Origin: an uncultured Clostridia bacterium
GTDB taxonomy: Bacteria > Bacillota > Clostridia > Christensenellales > Aristaeellaceae
Direction: 5' to 3'
DNA: 19,227 nucleotides
Assembly (NCBI GenBank): GCA_934643535.1
Contig: CAKUCE010000021.1
Location: 1-19,227, forward strand
Within the stretch, counting starts at the first letter, position 1, and the number at the start of each line of letters is the position of its first letter. A program made the translations under genes and the position numbers. Below the pieces are notes generated by a model. It ran no database searches. It was not told where the DNA came from and saw nothing but the letters and a program-made list of their open reading frames with translations. Positions 6,941-13,792 of the stretch are shown here, piece after piece.

Positions 6941-7786
6941 ATGACTCAGAACCATACAGAAAAAATCTGTGCGGAGGAATACACCGTCAAGCGTGGCGAC
7001 AGCTTCTATCTGATCGCTCATAAGCTGGGTGTGCCTCTGCGGGACCTGCTGGCCGCCAACCGGGATATCCACCCGGCCCGGCTGATGGTAGGCGACGTGC
7101 TGTGCATCCCCCGGGAAGAGGACGATACGCCTCCCGCCGGGACGGGTTCGGGCAGTACGGGCTCCACAGGCGGCACGACTGGTTCCGGCAGCACCGGTTC
7201 CACGGGCGGCACCACTGGTTCCGGCAGTACGGGTTCCACGGGCGGCACGACTGGTTCCGGCAACACCGGCTCCACGGGCGGCACCACCGGTTCCGGCAGC
7301 ACCGGTTCCACGGGCGGCACGACTGGTTCCGGCAGCACCGGCTCCACGGACGGCACCACTGGTTCCGGCAGTACGGGTTCCACAGGCGGCACGACCGGTT
7401 CCACCGGCAACACCGGCTCCACGGGCGGCACGGAAACCGAAATCCCTGCGCCTGCCTGTCCCGTGGATCAGCGGGTACAGGTGGAGCAGGGGCAGACGGT
7501 AGCGGATATTCAGTTGAAAAACCTGTTGAGCCGCCATACGCTGGAAAGCGCCAATCCCGGTGTCAATCTGGACCGGCTGCGCACCGGGCAGACCCTGTGC
7601 GTTCCTACGGAGAACGTGCCCTGCGACGTGCCGGAAACCTACACCATGGGCACGGGAGAAACGCTGGAAAGTCTGGCGGTGAAGTTCGGCCTGCCGGTGG
7701 CCCGGCTGCTGCGCTCCAATCCCTGCCTGGCCCCGCAGGACTTTGAGGCGGGGACGGTGGTGGTGCTGCCCTGCAGCGGCAGCTGA
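6941..7786 (+). CDS. LysM-repeat protein with Gly/Ser/Thr repeat linker
   Basis: This 281-residue protein probably binds peptidoglycan or a related glycan. The frame is open further upstream, but the ATG at 6941 is chosen because AAAGGAG lies 9 bases before it. The first LysM domain is at about 13-58 (EEYTVKRGDSFYLIAHKLGV to VGDVLCIP). Residues 69-164 are eight copies of a 12-residue GSGSTGSTGGTT-type unit. Two more LysM-like domains follow: a divergent one at about 175-224 and a clear one at about 229-278 (ETYTMGTGETLESLAVKFGL to AGTVVVLP). There is no signal peptide or membrane anchor. A cytoplasmic LysM protein recalls spore-envelope proteins such as SafA, which are made in the mother cell. 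Together with the promoter-like site at 6878-6908 this makes a spore role plausible but unproven. The gene ends 2 bases before the convergent helicase gene. Confidence 0.88.
   Translation: MTQNHTEKICAEEYTVKRGDSFYLIAHKLGVPLRDLLAANRDIHPARLMVGDVLCIPREEDDTPPAGTGSGSTGSTGGTTGSGSTGSTGGTTGSGSTGSTGGTTGSGNTGSTGGTTGSGSTGSTGGTTGSGSTGSTDGTTGSGSTGSTGGTTGSTGNTGSTGGTETEIPAPACPVDQRVQVEQGQTVADIQLKNLLSRHTLESANPGVNLDRLRTGQTLCVPTENVPCDVPETYTMGTGETLESLAVKFGLPVARLLRSNPCLAPQDFEAGTVVVLPCSGS
7145..7432 (+). repeat. In-frame tandem repeat, eight 36-bp units
   Basis: Eight consecutive 36-bp units encode GSGSTGSTGGTT with small changes: S to N in unit 4, G to D in unit 6, and a shifted GSTGNTGSTGGT in the last. Third-position differences between units (for example TCG/TCC, ACG/ACC) show that it is not a fresh duplication. 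The unit keeps the reading frame, so gain or loss of copies would only change the linker length. Confidence 0.92.
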
Positions 7787-7788
7787 AC

Positions 7789-9555
7789 TCAGACGGTCTG
7801 TTCCAAAAGGCGCTGCACCAGCCGCTCCACGTGCTGGCGGGCTTCCTGTGCGCCCAGCAGCGCGTCCGTCTCCGACTGGGGCGTATCGCCCATCAGCCCT
7901 ACGAACTGGCTCACCTTCAGGCCCAGCGCGTCCTGCATTTCCTGATCGCTGCCGCCCTGGCTGACCAGATAGTAGCACAGAATGGAGTCGGTCTGGCCCA
8001 TCCGGTGGGCCCGATCCTCCGCCTGACTGTGAACGGCCGGGGACCAGTCCAACTCGCCGAACACCACGCAGGTAGCCCGCTGCAGGTTCAGGCCGCTGGC
8101 GGCCCGAAGAGAGATGCAGCACAGATCGGTATGGCCCGTCATGAAGCGCTCTACGCCGCGCTCTTTCATGGCGGGCGTTTCTCTGCCGGTGATAAAGGCA
8201 GGAGAGAAGCTTTTCAGCTCCCGCTTGTAAATGTCCATCACCTCATGATGATGGGCGAAGAGAAGCACCTTTTCGCCGCCCTCCAGCAGCGCCCGGACGA
8301 ACTGGGCGACGGCGGGGGCCTTGGCGATGCCCGTGGCCTGCCGTTCCCCCCGCTCTACTTCCATTTCCCACAGGGCGCGCTGGGAGGCGTTTGCGTCGGC
8401 GGTTTCCCGCATCAGGCGAAGGGTCTGGTTCACCGGCTCCATCAGGCGGCGGTAAACGCCCTCGTCGCTGTCGACGGTCATCACCAGACGGCGCTTGGGC
8501 GGCAGTTCTTTCAAAACCTCCTGCTTGGTGCGGCGCAGCATCAGGCCCTCGGCCCGCAGATGCTCGCCCAGCAGCTCGGGCTTCTGCACGATGCGGTTGC
8601 CGTAGCCGTAGCACCATTCCCGGGTAAAGCTCTCATAATCCCCCAGCACGTGGAAATCCAGAATGTTGACCACGTTCCAGATTTCCGCCCCCTGATTGTA
8701 GATGGGCGTGCCGCTCAGGCCCACCACCCGCTGGGCCGCCTCGGCCAGCAGACTGGCAGCGGAATACTTCTCCGTGCCCGAATGGCGCAGCTCCTGAATC
8801 TCGTCAAAAATGACCGTGGGAAGGCCCATATCCGGCAGGGCCTCCTTCCAGCCCCGCAGGAGCAGATAGTGCATCAGATAAATGTCCGCCGGAGGCAGAG
8901 CGTAGGGCTTCAGGCCGCGGATCACATGCACCCGCAGGGGCGAGCCGTCGGGCTTCTGTACGAAGCGGGCGATCTCGTTTTCCCAGTTGCGCATCAGATG
9001 GGGCGGGGCCACCACGATGGCGGGATAGGCCCCGGTCTGGCACAGCCACGCCAGCGCCTGCACCGTTTTGCCCAGACCCATCTCGTCCGCCAGCAGGCAG
9101 CGGTCGCACCGCAGAAGGAACGCCAGCCCCTCCTGCTGGAAGTCGGTCAGCTGCCCCTTGAAGACCGTGGGGTCGGGCTGCACCTTCTCCGGCATCCGCC
9201 GGGCCAGTTCCTTGTGAACGGCGTACTCCCGCGCTTCCTCCAGCGCGGTTTCCCAACGCTGCCGGTCGGCGGGCTTCACCAGCAGGGGATAGCGCAGCAT
9301 CAGCCAGTTCAGGTCGCCCACCACCCGCCGGTGGGCCGTGAACCGCGCTTCGCCCCGGCGGGCCGTGGCGCTGCCGGGAAACAGCCGCTTGCACAGCTCC
9401 GTCACCATGGGGTCGCCCTTTACCGTCCAGCATTTCCGCCGGGCGTTGTAGCTCAGGGTGCCGTAGGTGCGCTGGGTCTGGCTTTCCGGGCTTTGCGCGC
9501 CGTCCGAATCCACCAAATAGGGCGGCAGCAGATTGAAGTCCTGATTTTCTTCCAT
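7789..9555 (-). CDS. SNF2-family helicase/translocase, SMARCAL1-like
   Basis: This 588-residue superfamily 2 ATPase would move along double-stranded DNA. The ATP site is LLADEMGLGKT (154-164, Walker A). Motif II is FDEIQ (250-254), with DEIQ rather than DEAH. Motif III is LSGTPIYN (280-287). The second RecA lobe starts near residue 410, with LLFAHHHEV. Motif V/VI is LRAASGLN through QAEDRAHRMGQ (511-521). FGELDWSP before QAEDRAHRMGQ is typical of the SMARCAL1/HARP branch of annealing helicases. The first 130 residues are poorly conserved, and no zinc finger or nuclease domain is fused. The frame is open to 9786, but the ATG at 9555 has GGGAGG 9 bases upstream and avoids overlapping the nuclease gene. 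It is the last gene of the nth-obg operon, 26 bases after the nuclease gene. No terminator was seen. Confidence 0.93.
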   Translation of the reverse strand: MEENQDFNLLPPYLVDSDGAQSPESQTQRTYGTLSYNARRKCWTVKGDPMVTELCKRLFPGSATARRGEARFTAHRRVVGDLNWLMLRYPLLVKPADRQRWETALEEAREYAVHKELARRMPEKVQPDPTVFKGQLTDFQQEGLAFLLRCDRCLLADEMGLGKTVQALAWLCQTGAYPAIVVAPPHLMRNWENEIARFVQKPDGSPLRVHVIRGLKPYALPPADIYLMHYLLLRGWKEALPDMGLPTVIFDEIQELRHSGTEKYSAASLLAEAAQRVVGLSGTPIYNQGAEIWNVVNILDFHVLGDYESFTREWCYGYGNRIVQKPELLGEHLRAEGLMLRRTKQEVLKELPPKRRLVMTVDSDEGVYRRLMEPVNQTLRLMRETADANASQRALWEMEVERGERQATGIAKAPAVAQFVRALLEGGEKVLLFAHHHEVMDIYKRELKSFSPAFITGRETPAMKERGVERFMTGHTDLCCISLRAASGLNLQRATCVVFGELDWSPAVHSQAEDRAHRMGQTDSILCYYLVSQGGSDQEMQDALGLKVSQFVGLMGDTPQSETDALLGAQEARQHVERLVQRLLEQTV

Positions 9556-9581
9556 AGATGAGAACCTCCCTCGGTCCTGCT

Positions 9582-9983
9582 TCAGGGCAGGGCGACGCCC
9601 CACAGCTGGTTCAGGGTGATCTGAACCAGCGGCTTTCCGCAGACGGCTGTTGGCAGACGGACGCTGCGCTGGGTCAGCACCACCAGCGTGCCAATTTCCT
9701 CCGAGACTGCGTACCGCCGCAGCTGTTCCAGCAATGCGGAGGGCTTTGGCTTGCCCTTCTTGATCTCGATGCCTACGCCGCCGCACCAGAAGTCGATACG
9801 ACAGCCGGGCGCGAGGTTCTTTTCGTGGGTGAAGGGCAGACCCGCCTCCGTCAGCCGCCGGGTCACGGCCTGATGAATATCCTGCTCATAAAGCGCAAAG
9901 GGAGACCGCAGCTCCCGCAGAGCGGCGATGATCCGCTCCGGGTCTGTCCGGTCTCCCTGCGTTTGTGTGTTTTTTTCCGTCAC
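9582..9983 (-). CDS. Stand-alone PD-(D/E)XK-like nuclease
   Basis: This 133-residue protein is not recognised as a named family. It shows the core of the PD-(D/E)XK nuclease fold: a helix with E33 (LYEQDIHQAV), CRIDFWCGG with D64, the catalytic GIEIKKG with E73 and K75, and a following helix LLEQLRRYA with Q87. The final VVLTQRS and LVQITLNQLW look like the later core strands. The frame contains an upstream ATG at 10073, deep inside yhbY, but the GTG at 9983 is preferred. It overlaps the yhbY stop as GTGA, and no Met codon follows it. The ribosome site is weak, so coupling to yhbY is likely. The helicase follows 26 bases later. Cleavage activity is inferred from the motif; a non-catalytic DNA- or RNA-binding role is possible. 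Confidence 0.75.
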   Translation of the reverse strand: MTEKNTQTQGDRTDPERIIAALRELRSPFALYEQDIHQAVTRRLTEAGLPFTHEKNLAPGCRIDFWCGGVGIEIKKGKPKPSALLEQLRRYAVSEEIGTLVVLTQRSVRLPTAVCGKPLVQITLNQLWGVALP

Positions 9984-10267
9984 GGCAGTTCGATCTTGGG
10001 CTGACGGCTCCGGCGGTAGAGCACGAAGCGGCGGCCGATGCACTGCACGGGCTCGGCGTGAACCATTTCGCACAGGGCCTCCAGCGCCTCTTTGGCGGAA
10101 AGGTCGCAGTTCTGCTGCACGGTGCCCTTGATCAGCTCCCGGGCCTCCAGAGCGTCGTAGGCTTCCTTGGCGGTGGCCTCGGTCACGCCTTCCTTGCCGA
10201 TAAACAGAATGGGATCCATGGTATTGGCCATGCTGCGCAGATAAGCGCGCTGTTTGCTGGTAATCAT
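9980..10267 (-). CDS. yhbY: YhbY-type CRM-domain RNA-binding protein
   Basis: This 95-residue protein consists of a single CRM domain. It starts MITSKQRAYLRSMANTMDPI and has the loop IGKEGVTEA (about 23-31), where YhbY proteins contact RNA. The final strand is QCIGRRFVLYRRS. YhbY proteins bind pre-50S ribosomal particles and are thought to assist ribosome assembly, as Obg does, and the two genes are neighbours here. The ATG at 10267 has AAGGAAGG just upstream and overlaps the stop of the mini-protein gene as ATGA. The open frame reaches 10414, but that extension overlaps the mini-protein and lacks family similarity. Its own stop overlaps the nuclease GTG. Confidence 0.93.
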   Translation of the reverse strand: MITSKQRAYLRSMANTMDPILFIGKEGVTEATAKEAYDALEARELIKGTVQQNCDLSAKEALEALCEMVHAEPVQCIGRRFVLYRRSRQPKIELP

Positions 10268-10452
10268 CGTATTCCTTCCTTTTGGTTTCTTTCCGGGTCT
10301 GGCTGTATTTTGGGAGGTCTTTCGCAGACTGGCGGCCATTTCTGTCCCTGATGATGGGCGCGGCATTCGTCGCAGCGTCCGCGGCGCGGGCAGCGCGTCC
10401 TCCGGCAGGGACAATTTTCGTTCAAGGGCTGCCGGGCTTCTGGATTACTCAA
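10264..10452 (-). CDS. Cysteine-rich mini-protein in the obg operon
   Basis: This 62-residue protein fills the gap between obg and yhbY and uses a TTG start at 10452. GGAG lies 10 bases before the TTG. The start overlaps the obg stop by 8 bases, and the stop overlaps the yhbY ATG as ATGA. This tight packing argues strongly for a real gene. Six cysteines at 14, 16, 21, 27, 30 and 43, together with H33 and H34, give the pattern CPC-x4-C-x5-C-x2-C-x2-HH-x8-C, which suggests a small zinc-binding or Fe-S module. The rest is very basic and proline-rich. I recall similar short CxC...CxxC...HH proteins as hypothetical genes in Clostridia, but no function is known to me. A partner role with YhbY or Obg is only a guess from position. 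Confidence 0.75.
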   Translation of the reverse strand: MSNPEARQPLNENCPCRRTRCPRRGRCDECRAHHQGQKWPPVCERPPKIQPDPERNQKEGIR

Positions 10453-11716
10453 TAAAGTCGAACTCCATATCGCCCAGCTGCACGGGGCTGCCCTCTTTCG
10501 CGCCCTTTTTGCGCAGCTCGTCGATAATGCCCCGATCCCGCAGCTGACGGTGGAACCAGTTCATGCTTTCCTCATCCTCAAAGTTCACGCTGTCGATGAG
10601 CCGCTGGATAGCCGGGCCTTCCACCACGAACACGCCGCCCTTCTGCTGGGTGACGGTGAAGCTCATATCGGTGATGGAGGGTTCTTCCTCCTCTTCCTCC
10701 TCCATAAACACCCGGGGCGGGGGAAGCTCCGGCAGCAGCTGCACCACCCGGTCCAGCAGCCGGTCGAAGCCCTGACGGGTGGCGGCGCTGACGGGGAAGG
10801 CCTCATAGCCCAGCTCCCGGAATTTTTCCACCAGCTCCTGCTGCTTGTCCTTTTCGGGCATCAGGTCGCACTTGTTCAGCACCACCAGCTGGGGACGGCC
10901 CATGGGCTCGCCGTACTGCTCCAGCTCATTTTGGATGATGTGGAAATCCTCCACAGGGTCGCGCCCCTCGCTGCCCGCCGCGTCCACCACGTGCAGGAGC
11001 AACCGCGTGCGTTCCACGTGGCGCAGGAAATGGTAGCCCAGCCCTACGCCCTCGCTGGCTCCCTCCACCAGACCGGGAATGTCCGCCAGCACGAAGTCGG
11101 TCTCGCGCCATTTGGCAATGCCCAGATTGGGGGTCAGGGTAGTGAAGTGATAGTTGGCGATCTTGGGCTTTGCCGCGGTCAGTGTGGCCAGAATGGTGCT
11201 CTTGCCCACATTGGGGAAGCCCACCAGCCCCACGTCCGCAATGGTCTTCAGTTCCAGACGGAAGGTATGGATCTCCGTCTTGATGCCCGGCTTGGCGAAA
11301 TTGGGGGCCTGCCGGGTGGGCGTGGCGAAGTGCTGGTTGCCGTACCCGCCGATACCGCCCCGCAGCAGCACCTTTTTCTGCTCCGGCTCGTTCATATCCG
11401 CGGCTACCGTATCGTCCTCCCGCAGGAAAACGGTGCCCACGGGCACTTTGATCAGCAGGTCTTCGCCCCGCTTGCCATGGCAGCGATTGGCGCTGCCGTC
11501 GCCGCCGTTTTCCGCCGTGTATTTGCTGTGGAAGCGGAAGTCCAGCAGGGTATGCATATTGGGGTCGGCATACAGGACGATATTGCCGCCGTTGCCGCCG
11601 TCGCCGCCGTCCGGGCCGCCGTTCATCACGAATTTTTCCCGGTGGAACGACACGCAGCCGTTGCCGCCGTTGCCCGCCTTCGCGGTAATGGTAACGCGAT
11701 CCACAAATGATGCCAT
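10445..11716 (-). CDS. obg: GTPase Obg (ribosome assembly)
   Basis: This 423-residue essential GTPase acts in 50S ribosome maturation and stress signalling. The glycine-rich OBG fold (1-158) has AGNGGNGCVSF and GGPDGGDGGNGGN. The G domain carries the P-loop GFPNVGKS (166-173), DIPG (212-215), NKCD (281-284) and SAA (310-312). A run of seven Glu (339-345) links to the C-terminal OCT domain (about 350-423) that is typical of Firmicutes Obg. The ATG at 11716 has GGAGG 7 bases upstream. It starts 13 bases after the nth stop, and its own stop overlaps the mini-protein start. Length and motifs are all normal. Confidence 0.98.
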   Translation of the reverse strand: MASFVDRVTITAKAGNGGNGCVSFHREKFVMNGGPDGGDGGNGGNIVLYADPNMHTLLDFRFHSKYTAENGGDGSANRCHGKRGEDLLIKVPVGTVFLREDDTVAADMNEPEQKKVLLRGGIGGYGNQHFATPTRQAPNFAKPGIKTEIHTFRLELKTIADVGLVGFPNVGKSTILATLTAAKPKIANYHFTTLTPNLGIAKWRETDFVLADIPGLVEGASEGVGLGYHFLRHVERTRLLLHVVDAAGSEGRDPVEDFHIIQNELEQYGEPMGRPQLVVLNKCDLMPEKDKQQELVEKFRELGYEAFPVSAATRQGFDRLLDRVVQLLPELPPPRVFMEEEEEEEPSITDMSFTVTQQKGGVFVVEGPAIQRLIDSVNFEDEESMNWFHRQLRDRGIIDELRKKGAKEGSPVQLGDMEFDFIE

Positions 11717-11729
11717 GTTCTTTCCTCCG

Positions 11730-12404
11730 TCAGGCGTTCAGGCTTTTCCGAGCCGCCTGTTTCTGTTTCGGGCCGGTCGTATCGCCCGCATGATACGCTT
11801 TGCAGTATTCCCGCAGGGTGCAGCGCTCACACTCCGGGTTCCGGGCGTGGCATACCCTGCGGCCATGAAAAATCAGCCAGTGATGGGCGGCCACCCAATC
11901 CTGCCTGGGAATGGCCTTCATCAGCTGCTCCTCCGTCTTTTCCACCGTGTTTGCGTCCGCCAGCCCCAGCCGGTTGCTGACCCGGAACACATGGGTATCC
12001 ACCGCAATGGTGGGCACGCCGAATGCATTGGCCAGCACCACGTTGGCAGTCTTCCGCCCCACGCCGGGAAGGGTCTGCAGCGCGTCCATGTCCCCCGGCA
12101 CCTGTCCGCCATACCTCTGGCAGATCATCCGGCAGCTTTCCACGATGTTGGTCGCCTTGCTCCTGAAGCCGCAGCTTTTGACCATGGGGTACACGTCCTC
12201 CACGCTGGCGGCGGCCATGCTTTCCACATCGGGGTAGCGCTCGAACAGCGCCGGAGTGACCTTGTTCACCTGCTTATCGGTACACTGGGCGGAGAGCATC
12301 ACCGCCACCAGCGTTTCGTAGGGATTGCGAAAGTTCAGCTCCGGCCGGGCGTCCGGATAGGTTTTTTCCAGTTCGGCCAGAATGGCTTTTTTGGAGATCC
12401 GCAT
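11730..12404 (-). CDS. nth: Endonuclease III (DNA glycosylase/AP lyase)
   Basis: This 224-residue base-excision repair enzyme removes oxidised pyrimidines and cuts the abasic site. The helix-hairpin-helix is LPGVGRKTA (112-120) with the catalytic lysine K118. The catalytic aspartate is D136 in VDTHVFRV. The 4Fe-4S cluster is C185-x6-C192-x2-C195-x5-C201. The frame is open to 12560, but the ATG at 12404 has AAGGAG 10 bases before it and gives a normal family length. It is the first gene of the operon with obg, the mini-protein, yhbY, the nuclease and the SNF2 helicase. The operon therefore starts with a DNA repair enzyme and ends with two DNA-acting proteins. Confidence 0.97.
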   Translation of the reverse strand: MRISKKAILAELEKTYPDARPELNFRNPYETLVAVMLSAQCTDKQVNKVTPALFERYPDVESMAAASVEDVYPMVKSCGFRSKATNIVESCRMICQRYGGQVPGDMDALQTLPGVGRKTANVVLANAFGVPTIAVDTHVFRVSNRLGLADANTVEKTEEQLMKAIPRQDWVAAHHWLIFHGRRVCHARNPECERCTLREYCKAYHAGDTTGPKQKQAARKSLNA

Positions 12405-12452
12405 GACGGTCACGCTCCTTCTTTGCAAAATGATTGCTTCCCCAAAAACCAT

Positions 12453-12481
12453 ATTGTACAGGATAAAACGGCCTTGCGCAA
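12453..12481 (-). promoter_or_regulatory. Sigma-A promoter of the nth-obg operon
   Basis: On the minus strand, a TTGCGC -35 (12476-12481) and a TACAAT -10 (12453-12458) are separated by 17 bases. The -10 lies about 48 bases upstream of the nth ATG. It is divergent from the capF promoter, with about 60 bp between the two -35 boxes. Confidence 0.75.
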
Positions 12482-12541
12482 GGGCAAACGAGAGTTTTGC
12501 GGGGCTTTCGGGAGCCGGACGGACGCGGCGGTGCCGAAGCA

Positions 12542-12570
12542 TTGACACATTTGGCTTCATCCTCTACAAT
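12542..12570 (+). promoter_or_regulatory. Sigma-A promoter of the capF-capG operon
   Basis: A consensus TTGACA (12542-12547), a 17-base spacer and TACAAT (12565-12570) form one of the strongest promoters in the window. The predicted leader is about 67 bases to the TTG start of capF. No obvious terminator hairpin was seen in the leader. Confidence 0.85.
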
Positions 12571-12643
12571 AAATCGGATGGAATCCCGTACAGCGATGGA
12601 ATTTCGATGCGAACCATGCGATTGCGATAAGGAGGCTTTCTCT

Positions 12644-13792
12644 TTGAATATTCTGATGACGGGGGCCCGGGGCTTTATGGGCAAAAACCTGCGCGCCGCC
12701 CTGATAGGCCGGTACGGAGACGCGCACCGGCTGACGCTGCTGGATATGCCCCACACGGAGGAAGAACTGCTGGCCGCCGCGGCGGAAGCGGATTTCGTCT
12801 TTCATCTGGCGGGCGTGAACCGTCCCACGGACCCGGCGGATTTTCAGAAGGGCAATGCCGACTTCACCCGGCAGCTTTTGACACTGCTGAAAGAGCGCGG
12901 CAAACGTCCGCCGGTGCTGCTCAGCTCGTCCATTCAGGCGGCGCTGGAAAATCCCTACGGCCAGAGCAAACGGAATGCCGAACAGGCCGTGGCGGACTAT
13001 GGCCGGGAAACGGGCGCGGCGGTATATCTCTACCGTCTGCCCAACGTCTTCGGCAAATGGAGCCGGCCCAACTACAACAGCGCCGTAGCCACCTTCTGCC
13101 ATAACGTGGCCCGCGGCCTGCCCATCACGGTGAACGACCCCTCCGTAACGCTGCGGCTCGTCTATATCGACGACGTGGTGGAGGAATTTCTCCGCGCCCT
13201 GGAGGGCCGGCCCCATCGGGAAGGCGAATGGTGCGCCGTGCAGCCGGTGCATGAAGTGAAGCTGGGCCGCATGGCCGAGCTGATCCAATCCTTCCCCGCT
13301 CTGCGGGACAGCCTGACCGCTCCCGACCAGAGCGACCCGCTGGTGAAGAAGCTCTATGCCACCTATCTCAGCTTCCTGCCGCCGGAGGATTTCTCCCGGC
13401 CCACCGTCACCCATGCCGACCAGCGCGGTTCCTTCACGGAGCTGCTGCACATGGGCAGCCGGGGACAGGTCAGCCTGAATATATCCAAACCTCATATCAC
13501 CAAGGGCGACCACTGGCATCAGACCAAGCATGAGAAATTCATCGTGCTGCAGGGGGAAGGCGTGATCCGCTTCCGCAAGGTGGGCGACTCCACGGTGATC
13601 GCCTACAAGGTCAGCGGCGAAAATCTCACGGTGGTGGATATTCCCACCGGCTACACCCACAGCATCGAAAATACCGGCGATACGGACATGCTCACCCTCA
13701 TGTGGGCCAACGAGGTCTTCGACCCGGCCCGCCCCGACACCCTGCGCCTGCCCGTGATGGAGAAGCCTGCCGAAGCAAAGGAGAATGCCTGA
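12644..13792 (+). CDS. capF: CapF-like UDP-sugar reductase with cupin domain
   Basis: This 382-residue bifunctional protein matches CapF (WbjC/FnlB) of UDP-N-acetyl-L-fucosamine synthesis. An N-terminal short-chain dehydrogenase has the NAD(P) loop GARGFMG (7-13), HLAGVNRP (54-61), and SSS (94-96) with YGQSK (105-109). It would reduce the 4-keto sugar made by CapE. The C-terminal cupin (about 250-365) has GDHWHQTKHEKF (288-299) and GYTHSIEN with H339, which match the metal-binding epimerase domain. Length is close to the S. aureus protein (about 369). The TTG start at 12644 has AAGGAGG 8 bases upstream; the longer open frame crosses the promoter. Its stop overlaps the capG ATG as TGATG. CapE is not in the window, so its substrate must come from elsewhere. 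Confidence 0.92.
   Translation: MNILMTGARGFMGKNLRAALIGRYGDAHRLTLLDMPHTEEELLAAAAEADFVFHLAGVNRPTDPADFQKGNADFTRQLLTLLKERGKRPPVLLSSSIQAALENPYGQSKRNAEQAVADYGRETGAAVYLYRLPNVFGKWSRPNYNSAVATFCHNVARGLPITVNDPSVTLRLVYIDDVVEEFLRALEGRPHREGEWCAVQPVHEVKLGRMAELIQSFPALRDSLTAPDQSDPLVKKLYATYLSFLPPEDFSRPTVTHADQRGSFTELLHMGSRGQVSLNISKPHITKGDHWHQTKHEKFIVLQGEGVIRFRKVGDSTVIAYKVSGENLTVVDIPTGYTHSIENTGDTDMLTLMWANEVFDPARPDTLRLPVMEKPAEAKENA

Noticed and set aside
7018..7431. Minus-strand Pro/Val/Glu repeat protein (PVEPVLPEPVVP)
   Set aside because: It is the antisense reading of the 36-bp repeat in the LysM gene, which itself has a start, ribosome site and real domains.
7145..7432. Possible CRISPR array
   Set aside because: The units are directly adjacent with no spacers, lie inside a gene and keep the frame; no cas gene is present.
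9556..9786. N-terminal extension of the SNF2 helicase to 9786
   Set aside because: It overlaps the nuclease gene out of frame, is basic low-complexity sequence, and the ATG at 9555 has a good ribosome site.
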